A stretch of DNA of 44,767 nt, taken from SAR324 cluster bacterium. GTDB lineage: Bacteria; SAR324; NAC60-12. Shown piece after piece: positions 19,611 to 29,017 of the stretch. Location of the stretch: positions 1-44,767 of the forward strand of contig JAKUUI010000012.1 of NCBI GenBank assembly GCA_022448485.1. Reading direction: 5' to 3'. Position 1 is the stretch's first letter. Every line of letters starts with the position of its first letter. The notes beneath the pieces are model-generated. The model saw only the letters and a list, made by a program, of their open reading frames with translations. It was not told where the DNA came from and made no database searches. The position numbers and the translations under genes were made by a program.

Positions 19611-20747
19611 ATGGCTGTCATTTCAATGAAGCAATTTTTAGAAGCTGGAGTCCATTTTGGACACCAGACAAAACGTTGGCATCCCAACATGGCACCTTAC
19701 ATCTACGGCATAAAAAACGGTGTACACGTAATCGATCTACGCCAAACATTAACTAAGCTCAAAGAAGCTTATGAGTATGTGAAGGCATCTGCAGAAGAAG
19801 GACGTGTACCACTTTTTGTCGGCACGAAGGTCCAAATTCAGCGCATTGTCAAAGAAGAGGCTAAGCGCTGTGGAAGTCCTTACATCAATTTTCGTTGGCT
19901 CGGGGGCTTACTGACAAACTTCGGAACGGTCAAGCAGTCCATTGCACGAATGAAATCCTTTGAAGAAATTGCTGGAGAAGATGGCAGTTACGAAGGTGTT
20001 ATTAAAAAAGAAGCTTTGATGATGGAGCGTAAACGAGTGAAATTAGAGCGTTCTCTCGGCGGAGTGCGCAATATGAAAAGTGTTCCTTCGATGCTTTTCA
20101 TTACTGACTGTCATAGAGAACAGCTTGCATTGAAAGAGGCCCAAAAGTTGGGGATACCCGTTGTTGGTGTTTCTGATACAAATTGCGACCCTACTGGTAT
20201 CGACTTCGTTATTCCGGGTAATGATGATTCTCCGCGTGCAGTAGCTTTGTATGCCAATGTTATCTCAACAGCAGTATTGGAGGGGCTGGTTGTTCGTAAG
20301 CAAAATAGAATTGAATCCGCTCCGGAAGAAAAAGCTCCTGCTAAAAAAGCTAAAACTGTATCAAAGGATTCTGCAAAAAAAGCGGGAGAAACTCAGAGGA
20401 GAAAAACCGAGACGGCACCAAAAACAAAAGAAAAAAAAGCTGATACTGCCACTGAGTTAAAGGCAGCAAAGAAAAAAACTACAGTTGCTGAAAAGAAGTC
20501 TCCTGCGGAAAAAGCAAAGACGGAAATTAAAGTAAAGACGGCTGTGAAAAAAGCTGTGGCTGCCTCTGAACCGAAGGCAATAGAGAAAAAAGCCGCGGTT
20601 GCTGAAAAGATGGTTCCTGCGGAAAAAGCAAAGACCGAAACTAAAGCAAAGGCAGCTGTGAAAAAAGCTGTAGCTGCCTCTGAACCGAAAGCTGCAGAGA
20701 AAAAACCAAAAGCATCAAAAGCTAAAAAGTCAGAAACAGAAAAGTAA
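19611..20747 (+). CDS. rpsB: 30S ribosomal protein S2 with long Lys/Ala-rich C-terminal tail
   Basis: MAVISMKQFLEAGVHFGHQTKRWHPNMAPYIYGIKNGVHVIDLRQT; SD AAAAGGAG upstream of ATG 19611. About 145 residues of KKA/AEK-rich tail after the S2 core. Confidence 0.97.
   Translation: MAVISMKQFLEAGVHFGHQTKRWHPNMAPYIYGIKNGVHVIDLRQTLTKLKEAYEYVKASAEEGRVPLFVGTKVQIQRIVKEEAKRCGSPYINFRWLGGLLTNFGTVKQSIARMKSFEEIAGEDGSYEGVIKKEALMMERKRVKLERSLGGVRNMKSVPSMLFITDCHREQLALKEAQKLGIPVVGVSDTNCDPTGIDFVIPGNDDSPRAVALYANVISTAVLEGLVVRKQNRIESAPEEKAPAKKAKTVSKDSAKKAGETQRRKTETAPKTKEKKADTATELKAAKKKTTVAEKKSPAEKAKTEIKVKTAVKKAVAASEPKAIEKKAAVAEKMVPAEKAKTETKAKAAVKKAVAASEPKAAEKKPKASKAKKSETEK
20487..20714 (+). repeat. Two tandem 114-bp (38-aa) repeats inside the S2 tail
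   Basis: AEKKSPAEKAKTEIKVKTAVKKAVAASEPKAIEKKAAV / AEKMVPAEKAKTETKAKAAVKKAVAASEPKAAEKKPKA; unit starts 20487 and 20601. Confidence 0.85.
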
Positions 20748-20767
20748 TCAATACTTGCCAGAAAATC

Positions 20768-20798
20768 TTTCCGGATTTGCTATTCGCAAGTCCGGAAA
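20768..20798 (+). promoter_or_regulatory. 13-bp hairpin in the rpsB-tsf intergenic region (attenuator or processing site)
   Basis: TTTCCGGATTTGC-tattc-GCAAGTCCGGAAA, one G:U pair; no poly-U follows. Confidence 0.6.
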
Positions 20799-20835
20799 CA
20801 CATAAAACAAATAAATAATTGAAAGAAAAAATAAG

Positions 20836-21690
20836 ATGACAGCAATCACAGCGTCAGCAGTTAAAGAGTTAAGAGAAATCACCGGAGTAGCAATGATGGA
20901 TTGCAAGAAGGCCCTCGTTGAAACAAATGGGGATCTGGAAGCAGCTCAGGATTTCTTGCGGAAAAAAGGAAAGGCTACAGCTTTGAAAAAATCTTCCCGT
21001 GAGACTTTTGAAGGATCCGTATGCTTTTCTGCCAGTACCGATGAAAAACGTGCCGGTTTAGTGAAAGTAGCCTGTGAAACTGATTTTGTAGCTCGTAACG
21101 ACAAATTTCAGTCTTTCATCAAAAAACTTGCAAATCAGATTAGAGAACAAGGCACAAACGATATTTTACATCAGACGTTGGTCGAAGGCCAAGGCAATGT
21201 TGAAGGCTTGTTATCAAACACAATTGCTGAGTTGGGTGAAAACATGCAAATTCTCGCAAGCCGAAAAATGGAAATTAAGCATGGCACGATTGGAGGATAT
21301 ATACACAGCAATGCTAAGATTGGAGTTGCTGTCCCCCTGGAAACAGATCAACCTTGTGAAGATGAGCGCCTGAAAACATTGGCTCGGGACATTGCTATGC
21401 ACATTGCTGCATTTCGGGCAGAAGCAGTCACGGCAAATCAGGTTTCAGAGGAAGTACTTGAAAAAGAAAAGGAGGTTTTTACAGCCCAGGCACGAGAATC
21501 CGGAAAACCTGACAACATTATCGAAAAAATGATTGAAGGTCGTCTGAAAAAATACTTAAAAGAAGTTTGTGTGGAAAGCCAGCCCTTTGTGAAAGACCCT
21601 CAGGTTTCAGTGAGTCAGCTAATTGAAAACACTGCCAAGGAGTTGGGTGTCAAAATTAGCTTTAATTCCTTTGAGAAATTCCAATTCTAG
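20836..21690 (+). CDS. tsf: Elongation factor Ts
   Basis: VKELREITGVAMMDCKKALVETNGDLEAAQDFLRKKGKATALKKSSRE; KVACETDFVARND. Confidence 0.97.
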   Translation: MTAITASAVKELREITGVAMMDCKKALVETNGDLEAAQDFLRKKGKATALKKSSRETFEGSVCFSASTDEKRAGLVKVACETDFVARNDKFQSFIKKLANQIREQGTNDILHQTLVEGQGNVEGLLSNTIAELGENMQILASRKMEIKHGTIGGYIHSNAKIGVAVPLETDQPCEDERLKTLARDIAMHIAAFRAEAVTANQVSEEVLEKEKEVFTAQARESGKPDNIIEKMIEGRLKKYLKEVCVESQPFVKDPQVSVSQLIENTAKELGVKISFNSFEKFQF

Positions 21691-21699
21691 TCAGCTTGT

Positions 21700-22410
21700 A
21701 TGACTCCTAAATACAAACGTATTTTACTGAAATTGAGCGGTGAAACTCTCGGAGGAGAGCAGGGTTCTGGTTTTGAATACAATACAATCCGAGCAATTGC
21801 AGAAAGTGTGATATCCGTTCACAACCTGGGTGTAGAAGTTGGAATTGTGGTTGGAGGGGGTAATATTTTTCGCGGTTCTAAGTCTACTGAAGGTAACGTT
21901 GGACGAGTTGCCGGAGATCATATGGGCATGCTGGCCACGGTGATCAACAGTATATGCTTGCAGGAAATGCTGGAACAGCGGGGCATCCTGACCCGCGTTT
22001 TATCAGCTATTGAGTTGAATGCCATTGCAGAACCTTACATCAAACGCAGGGCTGATCGGCATTTGAAAAAAAAAAGAGTGGTAATTTTTGCGGCTGGAAC
22101 AGGAAATCCATTTTTTACTACTGATACGGCAGCTGTGTTGCGGGCTTCTGAGGTGGGTGCGGAGATTGTCATTAAGGCCACCAAATCTGATGGAGTTTAT
22201 GACAAAGACCCTATTATTCACTCTGATGCAGTTCATTATGAAGAGTTAAATTATGACGATGTTCTCAGGCAAAACCTGAAAGTGATGGATGCGACGGCCA
22301 TTGCTTTTTGTCGAGATAATCAACTTCCCATTTTGGTCCTGGACTATCAAGAACCTGACTCCATCCTCAGGGCTGTTTGTGGAGAATCCGTCGGAACACT
22401 GATCAAGTAA
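21700..22410 (+). CDS. pyrH: UMP kinase
   Basis: [65 protein letters not shown]. Confidence 0.97.
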   Translation: MTPKYKRILLKLSGETLGGEQGSGFEYNTIRAIAESVISVHNLGVEVGIVVGGGNIFRGSKSTEGNVGRVAGDHMGMLATVINSICLQEMLEQRGILTRVLSAIELNAIAEPYIKRRADRHLKKKRVVIFAAGTGNPFFTTDTAAVLRASEVGAEIVIKATKSDGVYDKDPIIHSDAVHYEELNYDDVLRQNLKVMDATAIAFCRDNQLPILVLDYQEPDSILRAVCGESVGTLIK

Positions 22411-22418
22411 AGAGGCTC

Positions 22419-22988
22419 ATGAGTTTGGAAAACACTCAGGAAATTGAAGAAATGGTTGATCATAAGATGAATAATACTATTGAGAGCCTCAAACAAGATC
22501 TTAAAGGTATTCATGCCGGAAGTGTTTCACCAGCAATGTTAGATACCGTCAAGGTTGAATATTATGGAAATCCAACTCCCATTAATCAGGTGGCAAATAT
22601 ATCCACACCTGAACCGCAGATGCTGGCAATCAGCCCTTGGGAAAAATCGATGATCAAAGAAATTGAGCGTAGCTTGCAAGCCGCAAATTTAGGTTTCAGT
22701 ATTTCCAATGATGGAAATATCATCCGTGTTGTGACTCCTCCGTTTACTGAGGAGAGACGTAAAGATTACGTAAAGCAGATCAAAAAAATTGGAGAGGATT
22801 CAAAAATTGCAGTACGCAATGTCCGCAGAGAAGGCAATGATAATCTGAAACAGATGGAAAAAGACAAGCTCATCTCTCAAGACGAGGAAAAAGTTGCGCA
22901 GGAACACGTCCAGAAAGTGACAGATAAACATACTCACTTAGTGAATGAATTAGTTGCTGCAAAGGAAAAAGAACTTATGACATTATAG
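22419..22988 (+). CDS. frr: Ribosome recycling factor
   Basis: MNNTIESLKQDLKGIHAGSVSPAMLDTVKVEYYGNPTPINQVANI; ATG 22419 preferred over upstream GTG 22377. Confidence 0.96.
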   Translation: MSLENTQEIEEMVDHKMNNTIESLKQDLKGIHAGSVSPAMLDTVKVEYYGNPTPINQVANISTPEPQMLAISPWEKSMIKEIERSLQAANLGFSISNDGNIIRVVTPPFTEERRKDYVKQIKKIGEDSKIAVRNVRREGNDNLKQMEKDKLISQDEEKVAQEHVQKVTDKHTHLVNELVAAKEKELMTL

Positions 22989-22995
22989 GACTTAA

Positions 22996-24252
22996 ATGCT
23001 GGCCGCCCTACTGCACTCGATTTGGCAATATCAGATTTTTAAGTCTGTCGTTTTTCGCGGAGGTATGGCATTTTTGACAGCCTATTTTCTGATTGTGTGG
23101 TTGATGCCCAGTATAATCAGGGCTTTCCGGAAACGAGGAATTACTTCTGATTTTATAACATCTCCCGCAGACACAAAGCCCTACACAGGTGCACCCCCAA
23201 TCATGGGAGGTGGAGTTTTGATTTTAGGCATACTGCTCGGAGCAGTGCTCTGGTGCAACCTGAATCAATACATTGTGGCTTTGTTGGCGATAATGCTGTC
23301 GTTTGGAATTATCGGAGCAGTTGACGACGTGGCAAAAGTTCTCAACAAGCGGCGGGTTGAGTCTGGACATGAGGCCAGAAAAACATATAGCGAAAAAGCA
23401 GATGGAATTAGTGGGCGGTGGAGGTTGACTGCTCAATTTACTGTGTCATTGCTGGTAGTAACAGGTTTATATTTGTATGTCGACATTGATGGCCATTTGG
23501 TAGTACCACTCGTGCCGCTAAAAACAGCGTATCCATATTTACCAAAATATTTGTTTATTCCTTTTATGACCCTCATCATCGTTGGGGGTGCAAATGCGGT
23601 TAACATGACTGACGGCATGGACTCGCTAGCGACTGTACCTTTGATGACTTGCGCCATGTTTGTAGGGACTGTTGCTTACGTTGGAGGAGACACGGAATTA
23701 GCGGCAAAGTTAAAAATCCCTAGCCTTTCCCATGATATTAAGGAATTAGCAGTACTCTCTGCATTGGTCATCAGTGCAGGAGTTGGCTTCCTAAAATACA
23801 ATTCTCCCCCAGCTTTAATTTACATGGGTGACCTGGGAGCACTTGCTTTGGGAAGCATGGTTTCAGCTATGTTTATTTTTGTAAAAGCTGAGTTATTTTT
23901 ACCGATTGTTGGTGGAATTTTTGTTTTTTCAGTAATCTCATCTATCATTCAACGCACATTTTTCAGATTCATAATGTGGCGGAAAGGCCGATCAAAGGCA
24001 GAGCGCTATCGCTTTTTTTTACGCTCTCCGTACCATCATCATCTGCAACGATTGTGGACATATTCAGAAAAGAAACAGGATATTGAATCTGTTTGGATAA
24101 TGTTGCAGAAAAAACTTGGAATGGATCCAGTTCCTGAGGAGAATAAGCTGTTGAATCCTCAAGAGGTTAACAGCCGAGTTATCTGGCATATGCACCTCAA
24201 GTCAATTTGGCTGTTTGTGTTTACTCTGATTATTTATTTTAAAATCCGCTGA
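22996..24252 (+). CDS. mraY: Phospho-N-acetylmuramoyl-pentapeptide-transferase
   Basis: TKPYTGAPPIMGGGVLILGI, GAVDDVAKVLNKR, NMTDGMDSLAT, YMGDLGALALG, FLRSPYHHHLQ. Confidence 0.92.
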   Translation: MLAALLHSIWQYQIFKSVVFRGGMAFLTAYFLIVWLMPSIIRAFRKRGITSDFITSPADTKPYTGAPPIMGGGVLILGILLGAVLWCNLNQYIVALLAIMLSFGIIGAVDDVAKVLNKRRVESGHEARKTYSEKADGISGRWRLTAQFTVSLLVVTGLYLYVDIDGHLVVPLVPLKTAYPYLPKYLFIPFMTLIIVGGANAVNMTDGMDSLATVPLMTCAMFVGTVAYVGGDTELAAKLKIPSLSHDIKELAVLSALVISAGVGFLKYNSPPALIYMGDLGALALGSMVSAMFIFVKAELFLPIVGGIFVFSVISSIIQRTFFRFIMWRKGRSKAERYRFFLRSPYHHHLQRLWTYSEKKQDIESVWIMLQKKLGMDPVPEENKLLNPQEVNSRVIWHMHLKSIWLFVFTLIIYFKIR

Positions 24253-24340
24253 TGCACCCTCAGAACCGTAAAGAAAACTTGGAACTATGCCCTCTACTAA
24301 ATGGAATAATTGAACAGATGACAATATTTCAGAAACTGCC

Positions 24341-25075
24341 ATGAATTTTGAAGGTCAGGCTGCATTAATAACTGGAGCTGGAAGAGGAATAGGCAAAACC
24401 ATTGCCCTTAAACTTGCAGTGTCCGGTGCAGATACAATACTTGTTGACATGAGCCCGGAGATGGATGATGTTCGTAAAGAAATAGAAGGCATGAACCGGA
24501 AGTGCCTTACTTTTCAAGTTGATGTAACAGATTTGGAAGCCATTTACGCAATGGTGAATAATATTATCGAAGAACTGGGTGAAATTCATATTTTGGTTAA
24601 TAATGCAGGTATTACTCAGGACAATCTGTTTATGCGCATGAAACCGGAGCAGTGGTCAAAAGTAATTGATGTCAACCTCAATGGAGTATTCAATGTGACC
24701 AAAGCTGTGATCCGGTCAATGGTGAAGCAGCGCTATGGAAAAATTATTAATATTTCTTCTGTGGTTGGCTTTTCCGGAAATCCGGGGCAAGTCAATTATA
24801 GCTCAACCAAATCTGCTTTGGTTGGATTTACCAAGTCTCTGGCTCGTGAAGTTGGCACAAGAGGTGTTACTGTAAATGCTGTAGCTCCAGGATTTATTGA
24901 TACAGCAATGACGCAAGCTCTCAATGAAAGCCAGCAGGAAGCAATCCTGCAGCAAATTCCATTGGGGCGCATGGGAGATGCAGGTGATATTGCCAACGCG
25001 GTTGCTTTTTTGGCTTCAAAAGAAGCCTCGTACATTACCGGAACTGTTCTGCATGTGAATGGAGGAATGTACTAA
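24341..25075 (+). CDS. fabG: 3-oxoacyl-ACP reductase
   Basis: LITGAGRGIGKTIALKLA, NNAGITQDNLFMRMK, INISSVVGFSGNPGQVNYSSTKSALVGFTKSLARE, VAPGFIDTAMT. Confidence 0.95.
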   Translation: MNFEGQAALITGAGRGIGKTIALKLAVSGADTILVDMSPEMDDVRKEIEGMNRKCLTFQVDVTDLEAIYAMVNNIIEELGEIHILVNNAGITQDNLFMRMKPEQWSKVIDVNLNGVFNVTKAVIRSMVKQRYGKIINISSVVGFSGNPGQVNYSSTKSALVGFTKSLAREVGTRGVTVNAVAPGFIDTAMTQALNESQQEAILQQIPLGRMGDAGDIANAVAFLASKEASYITGTVLHVNGGMY

Positions 25076-25080
25076 ACACA

Positions 25081-25140
25081 TTAACGGGCATTAAATAATA
25101 TAGACTTTTTTCATTTCCGACAAAAAAGTTAGCTCGTTAA
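25081..25140 (+). promoter_or_regulatory. Nested inverted repeats in the fabG-acpP intergenic region
   Basis: Outer TTAACG (25081-25086)/CGTTAA (25135-25140); inner ACTTTTTT (25104-25111)/AAAAAAGT (25122-25129). Confidence 0.45.
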
Positions 25141-25173
25141 AATTATTATTTTAACCTTTAATCAAGAAAAATA

Positions 25174-25410
25174 ATGGAAGAAATACAAGCTAAAGTCATT
25201 CAAATCATTAGTGAGCAATTGGGTAAGGATGAGTCAGAAATCAAAATGAGTTCACATTTCATAGAAGATTTAGATGCTGACTCACTGGATACAGTAGAGC
25301 TTGTGATGGCTCTGGAAGAGGAGTTTGATATCGATATTCCTGATGAAGCTGCGGAAAAAATCACCACAGTTGAGTCCGCCGTGGATTTCATTGTGGAATC
25401 CAAAGCCTGA
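25174..25410 (+). CDS. acpP: Acyl carrier protein
   Basis: 78 aa; [35 protein letters not shown]. Confidence 0.98.
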   Translation: MEEIQAKVIQIISEQLGKDESEIKMSSHFIEDLDADSLDTVELVMALEEEFDIDIPDEAAEKITTVESAVDFIVESKA

Positions 25411-25501
25411 GTTATATGGTTAAATATATCAGAAGATGACCTTAGCACAGCTACCGAATAAATGTGCTTGTCTTCGTTTCACGTTGTCAATCTGAAAGAG
25501 C

Positions 25502-26737
25502 ATGGGAAACCGCGTTGTAGTGACGGGACTCGGATGCGTGTCCCCTCTTGGAAATGATGTCTCCACTTCTTGGGAAGCCTGCATCAATGGGAAACCCGGT
25601 ATAGACCGTATCACTCATTTTGATCCGGAAGAATTCCGTTGTCAGATTGCAGGTGAAATAAAAAATTTCCAGTTGCCAGAAATCATCCCGATCAAAGAAG
25701 CTAAAAAAATGGACCTGTTTATTCAGTATTCCATTGGTGCCACGCAGGAGGCTTTGATTGATGCAGGATTGGAGATCACTGAAGATCTTGAAGAAGAGGT
25801 GGGTGTCTCAATGGGCGTCGGGATAGGTGGCCTTGGTTGCATTGAAAAATATACCAAAATTCTTGAAAAGAGTGGTCCAAAACGTGTCAGTCCTTTTTTC
25901 ATTCCGATGACTTTAAGTAATCTAGCTCCGGGATATGTCTCCCTCCTTTTTCACGCAAAAAATTATACTGCATGTACCGTTTCAGCTTGTACATCTTCAA
26001 ACCATGCCATTGGTACTGCTGTCCGTACTATTGAACGTGGCGATGCAAAAGCAGTGATTTCAGGTGGTGCAGAATCCTCTGTAACACCCTTAGGAATTGC
26101 AGGCTTCGCTTCAATGCATGCACTTAGCACCAGAAATGATGATCCTCAGCGTGCAAGCCGACCCTTTGACAAAGATCGGGACGGATTTGTCATGGGTGAA
26201 GGTTCAGGCATGTTAATTCTTGAGGACTACGAATTTGCAAAAGCACGAGGAGCACGTATTTACTGTGAAATAACAGGATACGGTTTCAGTTCAGATGCAC
26301 ACCATGTAACATCTCCTTCATCAGAAGGACCAGCACGAGCCATGAAAATGACCCTCAAAGACTCCGGATTGACTCCTGACGAAATTGACTATATCAATGC
26401 GCATGGAACCTCAACACCTATCGGTGACCTGAATGAGCTCATTGCGATAAAAATGGCATTAGGAGAAAAAGCCGCAAAACAACTTTCCATCAGTTCAACC
26501 AAATCAATGACTGGACATCTTCTTGGCGCTGCAGCGGCAATCGAGGCAATTTTTTCCATCAAGGCACTGCACCATAATTTTGTTCCACCCACCATCAATA
26601 TAGAAAACCTTGATCCGGAGTGTGATTTGGACGTGACTCCTAATTCGGGTAAGTCCAGGGAGTTGCGCACTGCAATGTCAAATGCCTTTGGTTTTGGTGG
26701 TACGAATGCCTCAATTATATTTCAGAAAATAGACTGA
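25502..26737 (+). CDS. fabF: 3-oxoacyl-ACP synthase II
   Basis: VVVTGLGCVSPLGNDV, ACTSSNHAIGTA, NAHGTSTPIGD, STKSMTGHLLGAAAAIEA. Confidence 0.97.
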   Translation: MGNRVVVTGLGCVSPLGNDVSTSWEACINGKPGIDRITHFDPEEFRCQIAGEIKNFQLPEIIPIKEAKKMDLFIQYSIGATQEALIDAGLEITEDLEEEVGVSMGVGIGGLGCIEKYTKILEKSGPKRVSPFFIPMTLSNLAPGYVSLLFHAKNYTACTVSACTSSNHAIGTAVRTIERGDAKAVISGGAESSVTPLGIAGFASMHALSTRNDDPQRASRPFDKDRDGFVMGEGSGMLILEDYEFAKARGARIYCEITGYGFSSDAHHVTSPSSEGPARAMKMTLKDSGLTPDEIDYINAHGTSTPIGDLNELIAIKMALGEKAAKQLSISSTKSMTGHLLGAAAAIEAIFSIKALHHNFVPPTINIENLDPECDLDVTPNSGKSRELRTAMSNAFGFGGTNASIIFQKID

Positions 26738-26831
26738 TTCCATTTCTCCAACAAGCTCTGTTGGTGCATCCAGCCGGGTTTGAGTACAATTCATAAATAA
26801 AGACCCACTTTTTCGATAAAACAAAAAAACC

Positions 26832-28637
26832 ATGAACAGTACCGAATATCAAGTCGACCGCAGAGAACTTCAATTCGTCGTGAACGAAACTTTGGAAGCC
26901 GGAAAATTATGTGAACTTCCGGACTTTGCTGAATTTGACGAAGAGATGTTTAAAATGATTATCAATGAAGCAAGTACTTTTTCGGAACAGGTACTCGCCC
27001 CCCTCAACGAAAATGGAGATCGGCAAGGTTGCAGAATCGAAAATGGTTCTGTGGTTACTCCAGATGGTTTTGCAAATGCCTGGAAACAACTGGGTGAGGG
27101 CGGTTGGTTGAGCATGAATATGCCCCCTGAATATGGTGGACAAGGACTTCCGGAAGTGATTTCGATCATTGGTAAAGAAACCCAACTGGCGGCAAACCAG
27201 AGTTTTACCATTGGCGCCTCACTCACATCCGGTGCGGCAAACCTAATTTATACTTTTGGCTCAGAAGAACAAAAAAACGATTATTGCGAAAAAATGTTTA
27301 GCGGCGAATGGTCCGGCTCCATGTGTTTGACAGAGCCTCAGGCCGGAAGTGCCGTAGGTGATGTCTCCACCAGCGCAACAAAGCAGGAAGATGGACACTA
27401 TCTGATTAATGGCACCAAGCAATTTATCACAAATGGTGACCACGACATGGCGGATAACATCATCCACCTGTTGCTGGCACGTACAACAGATGCCCCTGAA
27501 GGCACAAAGGGCATCAGCCTTTTTATTGTCCCCAAAGTTCGACTGGACGGTACGCAGAATGACGTGACGGTGCTTAGTATTGAACATAAAATGGGGATCA
27601 ACGGATCACCAACTTGCTTACTCTCTTTTGGAGAAAATGCTGATTGTAAGGGATATTTGCTGAAAGCCGAAAATATCGGCATGGCACAAATGTTCCAGAT
27701 GATGAACGAAGCTCGTTTGCTGATCGGCTTGCAGGGACTTGCTGGAGCAAGTGCGGCAGTACAAAATGCTTGGGCTTATGCCAAAGAACGCACTCAGGGA
27801 CCATCTGACATTCATCCTGGAGAGAAAGCAGCGATCGTTGAATTTCCAGATGTACGTAGAATGCTGATGCAGATGAAAGCCGTAACCGAAGGTCTCCGTG
27901 CATTGATGTACACGACTGCATGGTACACGGACATGGCTCATCATGGCCCGGAAGATAGTCGTGAAAAATATCATGACTTGCTTGACTTACATATTCCAGT
28001 TTGCAAAGCATTCGGCACAGACCAGGGTTTTGACGTAGCCAGGATCGGCATCCAAGTTTTGGGTGGTGTTGGTTATACACAAGATTTTCCGCTTGAGCAA
28101 AATGTCCGAGATCAGAAAATAGCCTCGATTTATGAAGGGACAAATGGAATTCAGGCTCTTGATCTGGTAGGCCGAAAATTCAATACCAAAAAAGGACAGT
28201 TGCTGAAGGTTCTTGAACAGGAGTTGAGCTGGTTTGATGAACACACGCCTGAAAGTGAACTCGCTGGCTGGGTTTCAGAATGGGAAAATTACCGGACCGT
28301 GATGCTGGAAAGCATTGCCAGTTTGAAAAAAATTGGAGAAACTCAGGGAAAAGCAGGTTACGTACTTTATGCTACCAATATGCTGGATTTGATGGGTGAT
28401 GTACTTTGCTGTTTTTATCTGCTCAAACAAGCTGAGTCTGCTCAAAAAAAATGGGAACCCCTGCTTGCTGGAGCAAACTCTCAGGAGGAATTACTGGAGG
28501 AAAATGAAGAAGCTCAGTTTTATTGGAATAAGCTGCGCACCACCGAATTTTATGTCTGGAGTGTTTTACCGCGCGCTTTGTCAAATGCAAAAACCATTAA
28601 AAACGCAAACCTCGCTCCATTGAATGCTTGTTTGTAA
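26832..28637 (+). CDS. Acyl-CoA dehydrogenase, long (~600 aa) type
   Basis: GEWSGSMCLTEPQAGSAVGDVSTSA, GTKQFITNGDHDM, QVLGGVGYTQDFPLEQNVRDQKIASIYEGTNGIQALDLVGRK. Confidence 0.93.
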   Translation: MNSTEYQVDRRELQFVVNETLEAGKLCELPDFAEFDEEMFKMIINEASTFSEQVLAPLNENGDRQGCRIENGSVVTPDGFANAWKQLGEGGWLSMNMPPEYGGQGLPEVISIIGKETQLAANQSFTIGASLTSGAANLIYTFGSEEQKNDYCEKMFSGEWSGSMCLTEPQAGSAVGDVSTSATKQEDGHYLINGTKQFITNGDHDMADNIIHLLLARTTDAPEGTKGISLFIVPKVRLDGTQNDVTVLSIEHKMGINGSPTCLLSFGENADCKGYLLKAENIGMAQMFQMMNEARLLIGLQGLAGASAAVQNAWAYAKERTQGPSDIHPGEKAAIVEFPDVRRMLMQMKAVTEGLRALMYTTAWYTDMAHHGPEDSREKYHDLLDLHIPVCKAFGTDQGFDVARIGIQVLGGVGYTQDFPLEQNVRDQKIASIYEGTNGIQALDLVGRKFNTKKGQLLKVLEQELSWFDEHTPESELAGWVSEWENYRTVMLESIASLKKIGETQGKAGYVLYATNMLDLMGDVLCCFYLLKQAESAQKKWEPLLAGANSQEELLEENEEAQFYWNKLRTTEFYVWSVLPRALSNAKTIKNANLAPLNACL

Positions 28638-28661
28638 GCTGCATTATTTTTCTGGAAACCT

Positions 28662-28868
28662 GTGGAAGAATTCATAACTCAGTTTTAAAACAACCGAATC
28701 GTCCGTTATTCCGTTTTAAGCGGCTTTATTCTTTTAGCCAATCTATCGTGTGGAGCTGTTGCCATTCTGATTGTAGCTGCAGGATTATTTCTTGGACGAC
28801 TAAGTTACAATGACGCGGTCGATGATCTGGATATTCAGGGCTTGCAGAAAAAATTATTATTCAATAAT
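28662..28868 (+). pseudogene. Possible small single-TM protein gene interrupted by an in-frame TAA
   Basis: GTG GAA GAA TTC ATA ACT CAG TTT TAA then NNRIVRYSVLSGFILLANLSCGAVAILIVAAGLFLGRLSYNDAVDDLDIQGLQKKLLFQ*, a convincing TM helix with no ATG/GTG/TTG after the TAA. Confidence 0.4.
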
Positions 28869-29017
28869 TTCAATATATAATTATTCGATTCAGGATATCA
28901 TGTGCAATGGTTTCTCCTAAAACCGCACAAAAGCCCTGCACAACTGATGCTCAAATTCTTCATCCTACGAGTTGTCTTCACGGGGATAATAGATTCGCAT
29001 CTTCTGAATCTTCTCCA

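Noticed and set aside
20251-20460. Alternative + frame ORF in the rpsB tail
   Set aside because: By-product of A-rich KKA codons in the real rpsB frame.
27261-28244. Multiple long antisense ORFs across the acyl-CoA dehydrogenase gene (up to 181 aa)
   Set aside because: Cys/His/Ser-rich antisense translations typical of shadow frames; the sense frame is unambiguous.
28628-28813. 61-aa ORF MFVSCIIFLETCGRIHNSVLKQPN...
   Set aside because: Overlaps the acyl-CoA dehydrogenase stop; the TM peptide in another frame is more protein-like.
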